Positions 52,279 through 60,386 of a stretch of 64,000 bases of DNA are shown here, in pieces; position 1 is the first letter of the stretch, and every line of letters starts with the position of its first letter. The position numbers and the translations under genes are program-made. A model generated the notes under the pieces. It searched no databases. It was not told where the DNA came from and saw nothing but the letters and a program-made list of their open reading frames with translations. The stretch spans positions 513,788 through 577,787 of the forward strand of contig NZ_LT575476.1 of assembly GCF_900086655.1 (NCBI RefSeq), given 5' to 3'. Source of the DNA: Paenibacillus tuaregi (GTDB taxonomy: Bacteria; Bacillota; Bacilli; Paenibacillales; Paenibacillaceae).

Positions 52279-52334
52279 GTTGATCGGGGTGATAATTCCC
52301 CATAAAGATAGAGATATTTTCTCAGCGTAATTAA

Positions 52335-52378
52335 AATAAGCCCACCCCCGGGGATTTTCCCCTAGGACGGGCTTATTT
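52335..52378. terminator. Bidirectional terminator
   Basis: AATAAGCCC...CCGGGG pairs with CCCCTAGG...GGGCTTATT. It lies between the small membrane protein and the 3' end of the antiporter gene. Confidence 0.85.
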
Positions 52379-52392
52379 GCTTTCAGAGAGTA

Positions 52393-53955
52393 TTAATCGG
52401 TATCCCCGGGGTCGGGAGGCATAGGCGGGCTGTTATCCACCTTGCCTGGCTCGGGGTGGCCCGGAATCAGCTCAGGCTCTGGTGTCGCAGGTGCCAGCGG
52501 CATTTCGCGGAACCGGAAGACCTTCTTGATGCGCTCTCTGTCTGCCTTTGGACCGAGAATATAGAGGGTGTCCCCCTCCTGGATTACAGTATTTCCTGTA
52601 GGAGTAACAATATCTTCGCCGCGGATAACTGCGGTGACGAGAACATTGGGTGGAAGATTCAAATTACGGATTTCCTCCCCTACGCTGACCATGCCTGCGT
52701 GAACATGGATATGGTTGATCTCGGATTTGGTTTTGCCAAGCGAAACAAGCTCCAGAAGTGAATGAGACTGCTCGCTCCGTTCATCGACAAGCCCGAGCTT
52801 CACCGCAAAGGGGGTTATGGTTGCACCTTGGATCAAGGCGGAGGTCAGAATGACAAAGAACACTACGTTAAAAAACATCCGGCCATCGGGCAGGCCGCTG
52901 ATCAGGGGATAGGTCGCCAGTACAATCGGTACGGCGCCCCGAAGTCCCGCCCAGGACAGAACAAGCTTCTCCTTGAAGCTGAACTTGGTTAGAAGTGTGC
53001 TTGCGAACACGCCTACTGGACGGGCGATGAACATCAGAATGAGGGAAAGTGCGAGTCCGTGGAGCATAATCGCAGGGAGCTCTCCCGGAAATACCAGCAG
53101 CCCGAGGAGGGTGAACATGGTGATTTGCATAATCCAACCGAAGCCTTTGTTGAATTGAAGAATAGACTGGCGGTAGGTTAAATCACTGTTCCCAAGCACC
53201 AGAGCCATGACGTAGACAGCGAGAAGTCCGCTGCCGTGCAGGGCTGAGGTCAATCCGTATGTCAACACGGCAAAAGCAATAGCCATAACCGGATACAATC
53301 CGGACGAGTCAAAGTTGATTCTGTTAATAACTTTAACGGAAATCCAGCCCAGGAGCAGGCCGAAGAGAAGTCCGAGCCCCATCTCCATGACGAACGAAAA
53401 GACGAGTCGGAGAAGATTGTGCCCCTCCGGATGCTGAATCCACTCGATCAATGTGACGGTCAAGAAGACGGCCATCGGGTCATTGCTGCCGGACTCGGCC
53501 TCTAGTGTGGAAGTGAGCCGCTCCTTGATGTTCTTGCCACCCAGGACAGAGAATACTGCGGCGGCATCCGTCGAGCCGACAATTGCCCCGAACAGGAGAC
53601 CGTCTGCAAGAGGCACATTCAAAATAAGCATGGCACTGACGCCGATGATTGCTGTTGTGAAGAGCACGCCGACCGTTGCCAGCGACAGGGCGGCTGGAAG
53701 GATTGGCCGGATCGTAATGAATTTGGTCTGCATGCCGCCCTCGAACAAGATGACAATCAGGGCGAAGGTGCCGACGAGCTGGGTAATAAAGGCATTGTCG
53801 AAATAGAGGAAGTTGCTAAGGATCATCCCCGCGGCAATGAAGAAGACCAGAGCGGGCAAGCCGAAGCGGCTTGAGAATTTGGTGGCAAATACGCCGATCA
53901 ACAATAGGCTGGCCAGCAGGATGATGATTGAGCTGGTTAAGGCAGTGAGTTCCAT
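52393..53955 (-). CDS. Potassium/proton antiporter (NhaP2/CvrA type, CPA1)
   Basis: 520 residues. About 12 membrane helices (residues 5-390) with the CPA motifs FFIAAGMILSNFLYFD, GSTDAAAVFSVLGG and LEAESGSNDPMAVFLT, the acidic pair used for cation/proton exchange. A cytoplasmic RCK_C (TrkA_C) domain follows (about 400-485; GDTLYILGPKADRERIKKVF), a nucleotide- or ion-sensing module. The tail is Pro/Asp-rich. It exports K+ (or Na+) for pH and osmotic control. ATG 53955 is 5 bases after AGGAGG; GTG 53961 touches it. Confidence 0.92.
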   Translation of the reverse strand: MELTALTSSIIILLASLLLIGVFATKFSSRFGLPALVFFIAAGMILSNFLYFDNAFITQLVGTFALIVILFEGGMQTKFITIRPILPAALSLATVGVLFTTAIIGVSAMLILNVPLADGLLFGAIVGSTDAAAVFSVLGGKNIKERLTSTLEAESGSNDPMAVFLTVTLIEWIQHPEGHNLLRLVFSFVMEMGLGLLFGLLLGWISVKVINRINFDSSGLYPVMAIAFAVLTYGLTSALHGSGLLAVYVMALVLGNSDLTYRQSILQFNKGFGWIMQITMFTLLGLLVFPGELPAIMLHGLALSLILMFIARPVGVFASTLLTKFSFKEKLVLSWAGLRGAVPIVLATYPLISGLPDGRMFFNVVFFVILTSALIQGATITPFAVKLGLVDERSEQSHSLLELVSLGKTKSEINHIHVHAGMVSVGEEIRNLNLPPNVLVTAVIRGEDIVTPTGNTVIQEGDTLYILGPKADRERIKKVFRFREMPLAPATPEPELIPGHPEPGKVDNSPPMPPDPGDTD

Positions 53956-54170
53956 GGCCACCTCCTAAAATGTGTTGCCTCGTGATTTAGTTTACTTAAT
54001 TCCTACTAAATTTATTAGACCATCTCCCCACCTCTTGAACCAGCCGGATTCTGGCCAGGGGATCAGGGAGGGCACGAATGAATAAGTCAAATGCTGCTGT
54101 CAATTTGTTGGTAGAATATGCCGATAATGACTTAGTAGTCCTTTGAGATGAGAAAGGAGCGGCGAAAGTC

Positions 54171-55682
54171 TTGACGATATACAGAACGTTCATTTCACGT
54201 CTGATGCTCAATTATTTTATTGGATCTGTTACGGCTGTCGCTGGAGTTGGCGGTCTGATAATCTTTACTACGCTGGAGATTTCCCCAAGAGAGTACCTTT
54301 GGTTGGTTATTGTTCTGGGGATTTCCTTATGTTCCATGGTCAGCTTGGAATGGACGTCCTTCTCCAGGCACATCCGGCCGATCAAACATGTGTTTCATCA
54401 GGATGTCGCTAGCCACAATGAGCTGCAGCAGGTGTATATCCGCCTTCATCAGCTTCCTTCCCTGGCAGTCAAAAGAATACTGGGGCCGCATTTTTTCGGA
54501 TTAACTGTACCAGCGGTACTGCTAACCTTGTGGCTGATTCATACCAGAGTGCTCTCGTTTCCACAGGGTTTTCTTGTCCTTGCTGTTCTGGGTGCGCTCT
54601 TGGTGGCGGCGATGCACGCGATGATCGAATTTTTCCTAACCTCCTATGCCATAAGACCAGTGCTGGAGGAGCTTCAACGGAGAAGTATAGGTAAATTCGG
54701 CAAGGAGTTGTCGCTTGGCGGGCAAGTGCTTATCTCGATCAAGCAGAAGTTCCGTTGGGGCGCATTTCTGATTGGCGCTTTCCCCTTGCTGCTGTATGGA
54801 CTTGCCGTACAGCTCAGGATCGGCAATCTGGATGGGGCTGGGGGAGAGTATTGGAGATGGGCAGGATATATTTTGATCGTGTCGTTAGGCTTCGCCTTTT
54901 TTGGGGCCTGGCTGCTGACAAGGGATGTGGAAATTCCTATCCAGCACTTGTATGAGCGTATGGCTGAAGTGAAGGAAGGCAACTTAAATACGCATGCAAG
55001 CGAAATGTTCTCGGATGAGTTCTCCAAGCTGGTGTCCGGCTTCAATCACATGCTCAGCGGGATTAAAGAGCAGTCGGCGCTGAACAACCAGCTGATCGAG
55101 AGTTATTTTGCAACGCTGGCGGCTGCATTGGATGCGAGAGACCCCTACACGGCGGGCCATTCTCTACGGGTTGCGGACTATGCGGTGCAGATTGGAGTGC
55201 TTGCAGGTCTGTCTGCGGAGAAGCTGGATGCGCTGCGTAAATCGGCTCTGCTGCACGACATTGGCAAGATTGGGACCCGGGATTCAGTTCTGCTGAAGGA
55301 AGGGCGTCTGACCGAGGAGGAATTCGACCAGATCAAGCAGCACCCCGCTATGGGAGAGAGCATTCTACGGCAGATCGAACCCGCCGATGCCATGGCACCG
55401 TTCCTTCCCGGAGTTAGATCCCATCATGAACGGTATGACGGGAAAGGTTATCCTGACCAGCTTAAGGGGGAGGAAATTCCGTTGTTTGGACGGATTATTG
55501 CTGTGGCGGACGCTTTCGACGCGATGACCTCCAATCGTCCCTACCGGAGAGGGCTGGACGTGGAGAAGGCCATTCAGATCCTTGAAGAGGGCCGGGGAAC
55601 CCAGTGGGACCCTTATTATTCCGGTTTGTTTGTGGAGGACTATCGAAACAGGCAGAAAGGCAAAACTGAATATGCGGGTTAA
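54171..55682 (+). CDS. Membrane HD-GYP domain protein (c-di-GMP phosphodiesterase-like)
   Basis: 503 residues. About six membrane helices (15-255), then a HAMP domain (RDVEIPIQHLYERMAEVKEG) and a C-terminal HD-GYP domain. Key motifs: HDIGKIGT (HD near residue 361), QHPAMGE, HHERYDGKGYP near 417 with the GYP signature, and ADAFDAMTSNRPYR. These bind two or three metals and hydrolyse c-di-GMP. The start is TTG 54171, 11 bases after AAAGGAG. With the EAL protein at the left edge, the window has two potential c-di-GMP-degrading proteins and no GGDEF. Confidence 0.93.
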   Translation: MTIYRTFISRLMLNYFIGSVTAVAGVGGLIIFTTLEISPREYLWLVIVLGISLCSMVSLEWTSFSRHIRPIKHVFHQDVASHNELQQVYIRLHQLPSLAVKRILGPHFFGLTVPAVLLTLWLIHTRVLSFPQGFLVLAVLGALLVAAMHAMIEFFLTSYAIRPVLEELQRRSIGKFGKELSLGGQVLISIKQKFRWGAFLIGAFPLLLYGLAVQLRIGNLDGAGGEYWRWAGYILIVSLGFAFFGAWLLTRDVEIPIQHLYERMAEVKEGNLNTHASEMFSDEFSKLVSGFNHMLSGIKEQSALNNQLIESYFATLAAALDARDPYTAGHSLRVADYAVQIGVLAGLSAEKLDALRKSALLHDIGKIGTRDSVLLKEGRLTEEEFDQIKQHPAMGESILRQIEPADAMAPFLPGVRSHHERYDGKGYPDQLKGEEIPLFGRIIAVADAFDAMTSNRPYRRGLDVEKAIQILEEGRGTQWDPYYSGLFVEDYRNRQKGKTEYAG

Positions 55683-55687
55683 TGAAC

Positions 55688-55713
55688 AGGGCTCATGAAT
55701 GGGGCCCTTTTCT
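55688..55713 (+). terminator. Terminator after the HD-GYP gene
   Basis: AGGGCT pairs with GGCCCT across a 9-nt loop, followed by TTTTCTC. Confidence 0.65.
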
Positions 55714-55735
55714 CATGTTGACCCAGCAAGTCAAG

Positions 55736-55761
55736 GATTCACAGCTACGCTGCGAGGGTAA
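55736..55761 (+). promoter_or_regulatory. Possible sigma-B-type promoter of csbD
   Basis: GATTCA (55736-55741), 14 bp, GGGTAA (55756-55761), then TAAGTACATA, similar to the sequence after the two stress-gene promoters. CsbD of B. subtilis is a known sigma-B regulon member. Confidence 0.4.
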
Positions 55762-55837
55762 TAAGTACATAGATTTTTCATCTCTAAGATAAGGCCGCGA
55801 GCTAGATAAACAATAGATGATTAAGGAGTTGATTAAG

Positions 55838-56038
55838 ATGGATAGCAGCGTATTTAAGGGTAAATGGAACCAACTTAAGGGTGAAGTCAAAATCCAGTGG
55901 GGCAAGCTGACCGATGACGATCTGGACAAAATTGAAGGCGAGAAGGACAAATTGGTCGGGAAGCTTCAGGAGCGGTACGGCCACACCAAGGACGCGGCAG
56001 AGCGCGAGTTCCACGAATGGGCCCGGGGACGCGAGTAA
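55838..56038 (+). CDS. csbD: CsbD-family stress-response protein
   Basis: 66 residues, the usual length. The typical CsbD pattern is visible: FKGKWNQLKGEVKIQWGKLT at the start, then DDLDKIEGEKDKLVGKLQE and a charged helical end. It is a soluble small protein of unknown biochemical role, induced by general stress. ATG 55838 follows AAGGAG. A possible sigma-B promoter lies about 75 bp upstream, and a perfect terminator ends the unit. Confidence 0.93.
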   Translation: MDSSVFKGKWNQLKGEVKIQWGKLTDDDLDKIEGEKDKLVGKLQERYGHTKDAAEREFHEWARGRE

Positions 56039-56068
56039 TAAGGGCAAAAGTTGCATAGCCTGAACGGA

Positions 56069-56098
56069 AGACGCAGACCATCTAGGTCTGCGTCTTTA
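56069..56098 (+). terminator. Terminator after csbD
   Basis: AGACGCAGACC and GGTCTGCGTCT pair perfectly across ATCTA, followed by TTATC. Confidence 0.85.
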
Positions 56099-56215
56099 TC
56101 TGGCGCTGTAAGCTATCTCTAACTCTTATCTTCGTGCTATGATAGACAGGAAATGACAGCATATTCCCAGCTATAATATTCTAACTTTGAAGGTTTTACC
56201 AACAGGAGTGAGCAA

Positions 56216-57643
56216 ATGGGCTTTAGGGACATGTTCCTGATGAATTTGGGGATGTTGATTAGCGTAGCGTACCTAGCCAATATCGCGTATAAGTATTTAT
56301 TTAATCGGACCTCAAGCAAAGTTAAATATGTCTCTTCGGTAGTTCTCATGATCCTAGCTGGCTGGATCTGTATGCGGTTCGGATTTCGGTTAAGCGACAA
56401 TGTAATATTCGATCTCCGGTTTGTGCCTCTGCTGATATCAACCGTTGTATACTCACAGCCCTGGACAATTATGATTATCGGGATAGGAATCGGCCTGGTC
56501 CGGCTCACCTTCGGGGTGAATGAGGCGGCACTAGCAGGGCTTTATAATCTTGCGCTGCTGGGTGTCATTTGCGCGGGGCTTAATATATGGATGCGGCGGA
56601 GTACGGTTCGACTGGTGGTTAAAGCTACAATTACGATTCTGGTAGTGAACATATTCAATACAGTGAATGTGAGTATTTTTGGCGTTATTCCTTTTAAAAA
56701 GTACATGCTGGAATTAGCGCCGCTGCTCTTTCCGCTTGGGGTCATTCTCAGTGCCTTGTTCGCCGTAATGCTGAGGGACTTTCAGTTGGAGCAAAAGCGA
56801 AAGTTGGAATTGGAGTATACCAATGATCTATTGAAGAAGCAGACAGAAGAGCTGCAAAGAACCAAGATTAAGCTGGAAGAGCGGGCCAATCAGCTGCTGA
56901 TGGCCTCTCAATACAAGTCTGAATTTCTTGCTAATATGTCCCATGAGCTGCGTACACCCTTGAACAGTATTCTGAATCTCGCCCAAATTATTAAGGAATC
57001 CGAACCTGCGCATGAGGAAGACGAGAATCCCTCCTATGGCGCTATTATCCATAAGTCAGGCGAAGAGCTGCTGCAGCTGATTAATGATATTCTTGATTTA
57101 TCCAAAGTAGAGGCGGGGCGTCTTGAGATCGTGATCGATGAGGTCAGCATCCGTGAAATTGCCGAGGTGATGGAGCTGCAATTTCAGCATCTTGCGCAGC
57201 AGAAGGGGCTGGATTTCGAAATCCGGTTTGATCAAGACCTTCCGGAGTCGATTCAATCGGACTCTCTGCGTTTGCAGCAGGTTCTGCGGAATCTGATCGC
57301 TAACGCGTTTAAATTTACAGAGGCGGGTAAAGTTAAGCTGGAGATCCGCAAGGAGCGGGGAAATGGTCAGGACCCGGGACAGTGGATTGTATTCGCGGTG
57401 ACCGATACCGGAATTGGAATTCCGGAGGACAAGCATTCCCTCGTTTTTGAAGCCTTCCAGCAGTCTGACGGGTCAATCAGCCGTAAGTACGGAGGGACGG
57501 GACTCGGTCTGTCCATCAGCCGTGATCTGGCGGCACTGCTCGGAGGTTGCATCCGGCTGCAGAGCAAGCAGGGAGTTGGAAGCACATTTTCACTGTATTT
57601 ACCCGTTAATTATGAAGCAGAGAGGGAAGGGAGATTTCCATGA
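56216..57643 (+). CDS. Membrane sensor histidine kinase
   Basis: 475 residues. Six or so membrane helices (5-190) resemble the 5TM-LYT sensor region (DLRFVPLLISTVVYSQPW, GIGIGLVRLTFG). A coiled-coil (about 195-235) leads into the HisKA box with the phospho-His in FLANMSHELRTPLNSIL. The ATPase domain has the N box NLIANAFKFT, G1 DTGIGIPED, the F box and G2 GGTGLGLSIS. No response regulator is adjacent, so it is an orphan kinase. Its stop overlaps the RidA start (ATGA). Confidence 0.94.
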   Translation: MGFRDMFLMNLGMLISVAYLANIAYKYLFNRTSSKVKYVSSVVLMILAGWICMRFGFRLSDNVIFDLRFVPLLISTVVYSQPWTIMIIGIGIGLVRLTFGVNEAALAGLYNLALLGVICAGLNIWMRRSTVRLVVKATITILVVNIFNTVNVSIFGVIPFKKYMLELAPLLFPLGVILSALFAVMLRDFQLEQKRKLELEYTNDLLKKQTEELQRTKIKLEERANQLLMASQYKSEFLANMSHELRTPLNSILNLAQIIKESEPAHEEDENPSYGAIIHKSGEELLQLINDILDLSKVEAGRLEIVIDEVSIREIAEVMELQFQHLAQQKGLDFEIRFDQDLPESIQSDSLRLQQVLRNLIANAFKFTEAGKVKLEIRKERGNGQDPGQWIVFAVTDTGIGIPEDKHSLVFEAFQQSDGSISRKYGGTGLGLSISRDLAALLGGCIRLQSKQGVGSTFSLYLPVNYEAEREGRFP

Positions 57644-58020
57644 ACAAACAATCGGTATCCACTACAAATGCGCCGGGCGCCATCGGCCCGTATTCTCAGG
57701 CGGTTGAGGTCGGAGACTTCATTTACACTTCAGGGCAGCTTGGTCTTGATCCGGCGAGCGGGGAGCTTGCCGAAGGGGTTGAGAGACAGACTGTGCAATC
57801 CCTGCGCAATGTCCAGGCGATCCTGGAAGCGGCGGGAACCGGAATGGACAAAGTAATTAAAACGACAGTGTTTCTTAAGGACCTCGGTGATTTCGTTAAA
57901 GTTAATGAAATCTACAGTTCCTTCTTCACAGAGCCTTATCCGGCGCGCAGCGCGGTTGAGGTAGCCCGTCTGCCCAAGGATGGACTGGTTGAAATTGAGG
58001 TTATTGCACTCAAGAAATAA
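57640..58020 (+). CDS. ridA: RidA-family enamine/imine deaminase
   Basis: 126 residues, the typical length. NAPGAIGPYSQAVEVGDFIY, SGQLGLDP, the catalytic Arg in PARSAVEVARLPKDGLVEIE and the final EVIAL match RidA. It hydrolyses reactive 2-aminoacrylate and related imines in the cytoplasm. The ATG overlaps the kinase stop codon (ATGA), with GGGAAGGGAG inside the kinase gene, so the two are translationally coupled. That pairing is unusual. Confidence 0.95.
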   Translation: MNKQSVSTTNAPGAIGPYSQAVEVGDFIYTSGQLGLDPASGELAEGVERQTVQSLRNVQAILEAAGTGMDKVIKTTVFLKDLGDFVKVNEIYSSFFTEPYPARSAVEVARLPKDGLVEIEVIALKK

Positions 58021-58035
58021 GCTCAGGAAGACAAT

Positions 58036-58067
58036 AAGACAGCCCGAAGATCCGGGCTGTCTTATTT
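58036..58067 (+). terminator. Terminator after ridA
   Basis: AAGACAGCCCG pairs with CGGGCTGTCTT, followed by ATTT. Confidence 0.85.
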
Positions 58068-58108
58068 AAATTGGATGGAAGCTTCAGGCTTATGCCTGGG
58101 TCAAAGAA

Positions 58109-58154
58109 CCTAAAACCTAAAACCTAAAACCTAAAACCTAAAACCTAAAACCTA
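58109..58154 (+). repeat. CCTAAAA heptamer tandem repeat
   Basis: Six perfect CCTAAAA units plus CCTA (6.6 copies). They lie between the ends of convergent ridA and the epimerase gene, with no coding role. Confidence 0.95.
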
Positions 58155-58190
58155 TCTCCTTGCCTGTGGCTGGTGATTTTATCTACTACC

Positions 58191-59045
58191 TCATTTAAGG
58201 TTCTCTGCGAATCCGGAGCGCCAGCTTGGATATATTGGCTGCCACCCGTAGTGCTGCCGGGCTTTGGTATTCAGAGCTCCCCGTTCCCCGCGGGGGCTTC
58301 CGGGTTCATAGGTGGGGGCCGGAGCGCCTAGAAGATCAGCATAGACTGGCAGCCATTCGCGGCTGGATGCAGGCTCATCGTCAACAATATTGACGGCTCC
58401 CGGGGGCCAATCCAGCGCAAGCACGGCAGCCCGTGCAGCATCTTCGACGTGGACAAAGGAAGTAATCCCGTCTTGGGCAGGAATCTGGCCGAGGCGGACT
58501 TGCTCCGCCATCCATTCATTCTGCTCAAACCAAGTGCCTGGTCCATAGAACATGCCGTATCTGAGAATGACTGATTCCGGCATCCTGGACACTTCCTCTT
58601 CCAAGGCTGCTACCCCCTGGATGGTTCCCTGTCTTGGCAGGGGAGCATCTAGATCGAGTGGAACTTCTTCAGCGGCAGGCGAAGGACCCGGTTCATAGGC
58701 CCAGGCAATGCTCTGGGCAATCATTTTACGGGTTCCTGCCTTGAGGGCTGCATCCACAAGGTTCCGCGTGCCTTCGATCCTGATCCGTGAGTTCGCCGCG
58801 AAATCACGGTTCCCCAGTGAGGTAAGCTGATGAATTACACAATCGGGCCGGGCTCTAAGGACCTCCGTCTCAAGCTGCTCCCGGTCGAATACATCAGCCA
58901 CCACGGGCTGTGCCCCCAGCTGCCGGATCGTGTCAACGTGCCCGGGGCTTCGGGTCATCCCCACGACGTCATGTCCGGCCTGGACAAGGGCGGGCACCAT
59001 CAACCGTCCGATCGCTCCGGCTGCACCAGCTACAAATATACGCAT
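58191..59045 (-). CDS. NAD-dependent epimerase/dehydratase-family protein
   Basis: 284 residues of the extended/atypical SDR type. The cofactor motif is VAGAAGAIGRLMVPAL at the N-terminus, and RIEGTRNLVDAAL and ILRYGMFYGPGTWFEQ follow. The catalytic Tyr/Lys pair of true sugar epimerases is not obvious, so the reaction is unknown. GGAGG precedes the ATG on the minus strand. Repeat copy E begins 55 bp upstream of its start. Confidence 0.88.
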   Translation of the reverse strand: MRIFVAGAAGAIGRLMVPALVQAGHDVVGMTRSPGHVDTIRQLGAQPVVADVFDREQLETEVLRARPDCVIHQLTSLGNRDFAANSRIRIEGTRNLVDAALKAGTRKMIAQSIAWAYEPGPSPAAEEVPLDLDAPLPRQGTIQGVAALEEEVSRMPESVILRYGMFYGPGTWFEQNEWMAEQVRLGQIPAQDGITSFVHVEDAARAAVLALDWPPGAVNIVDDEPASSREWLPVYADLLGAPAPTYEPGSPRGERGALNTKARQHYGWQPIYPSWRSGFAENLK

Positions 59046-59099
59046 AACAACTACCTCCGCTTCCTTAGGAAAATTCAGAAACTTATGAAATTCCCATTA

Positions 59100-59299
59100 T
59101 ATATAAAACGAACTTTAAAAATTAACCTCTCTGAGCTTCGATCCCGAGTGATTCTGAAGAAGCGGAGCGTCCGCCTTTGTCTCCGAAATGCCCCTGCTTT
59201 GATATATTGCTCAAGCATTTCGGAGACAACAGCGGTCTTAAAGAACACTCGGCATCGCAGCGTCCCATAAGGGTAACCTTCATAAGTTCATTTTATATA
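59100..59299 (+). mobile_element. MITE-like hairpin element, copy E
   Basis: A 200-bp copy, 46 kb from the nearest other full copy. Ends TATATAAAACGAACTT and AAGTTCATTTTATATA; the intact inner stem is TTGTCTCCGAAATGC with near-perfect complement. It shares the ACGAAC left-end variant and much internal sequence with copy A. It lies between the epimerase 5' end and the 3' end of the TspO-like gene. Confidence 0.7.
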
Positions 59300-59354
59300 C
59301 ATAAAGACAAGATAGGGGAAGGATTTGTGACGGTATCCGCGTACAGGAATGTAG

Positions 59355-60113
59355 TTAATCCCGTTCCCGTGCCCGAATGAACAGAAGCCATATCGCATAT
59401 ACAAAGAGGATAAGGGACAGTGTGCCTGCGGTCAGGTACACATTGCTCGTATCCTGCTGTTTAATGGCAATGGCAATGTAAGCCCAGACGAAGACCAGCG
59501 GGAGCATGCCATCCCGGGGCCGGTAGCTGAGAATGACAGCCAGAATTGCTCCGACAGCCAGCATAATAATGGCACGTTGTGGGCTGGATAGGCCAAAGCC
59601 ATTCCATTCGTTTTTTGAGAGAACAACCATGATATTGACCAAGGTAGCAACACTGATCCAACCGAGGTAAATGCTAAACGGAAGCCGGACGAACCAGGTC
59701 TCTCCCGGTGTAGGGAACGTAATGGAGCGGGTTCGACGGTAAATGATAAACAAGCTGAAGAATAGACCCAACATGGCAATTAGAGACCATTCTATGTACA
59801 GATTGTGCCATAATATAATCCAGGCCATATTAAAAAAACATGACACCGCAAACCATATGCCTATAGCCCGGATGGAGTCGCGTATCTCATACGTGCGCTT
59901 CGCCTGATAGAATATGAACCCGGCAAGAAGAAGATAGATGACAGACCAGATGACAAAGGCGTACCCAGCTGGAGTGATCGGAGTAGGATACATATCTGAG
60001 ATATCCCCGGTGGTGTGGCCACCAAGAGGAAGCGTCTCGGCAAGGAAATTCACAGCAAGAACGCCTATGAAGAGCAGGATGTTCCACCATTTGTACTGAT
60101 TTCTTGTATACAT
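59355..60113 (-). CDS. TspO/MBR-related Trp-rich membrane protein
   Basis: 252 residues with about seven hydrophobic helices. PTPITPAGYAFVIWSVIYLL and MAWIILWHNLYIEWSLIAML match the tryptophan-rich sensory protein group related to TspO, though longer than canonical TspO (about 160 residues, five helices). Relatives bind porphyrins or act in stress signalling; here the role is unknown. AGGAGG precedes the ATG. Confidence 0.82.
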   Translation of the reverse strand: MYTRNQYKWWNILLFIGVLAVNFLAETLPLGGHTTGDISDMYPTPITPAGYAFVIWSVIYLLLAGFIFYQAKRTYEIRDSIRAIGIWFAVSCFFNMAWIILWHNLYIEWSLIAMLGLFFSLFIIYRRTRSITFPTPGETWFVRLPFSIYLGWISVATLVNIMVVLSKNEWNGFGLSSPQRAIIMLAVGAILAVILSYRPRDGMLPLVFVWAYIAIAIKQQDTSNVYLTAGTLSLILFVYAIWLLFIRARERD

Positions 60114-60386
60114 GAAGGGTCCTCCTGTTAAATGGTTACTATAATGAATATACCCAAGTAGGGAAGAAGCACACGCCGGGATGCTTTTGTTCCGTAAGAT
60201 CGTGTAGGATTTGCTCTTGTCCCCTCTTCAGATTCATATGCGGGGCTTCACCCGGCAAGACGGATTTCATGGACAATTTTTACAAGAGGAGTGGTCAGGA
60301 TCATTTTTAAAACTATGGTTTTTCGTATAATATGTTAGTAATGCAGGTGTATCGGTTATGCAATCGTGAACAGACAGGAGAAAGCA

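Noticed and set aside
53962..54170. A c-di-AMP (ydaO-type) riboswitch before the K+/H+ antiporter
   Set aside because: The minus-strand leader contains a small hairpin but no recognisable ydaO-type conserved core.
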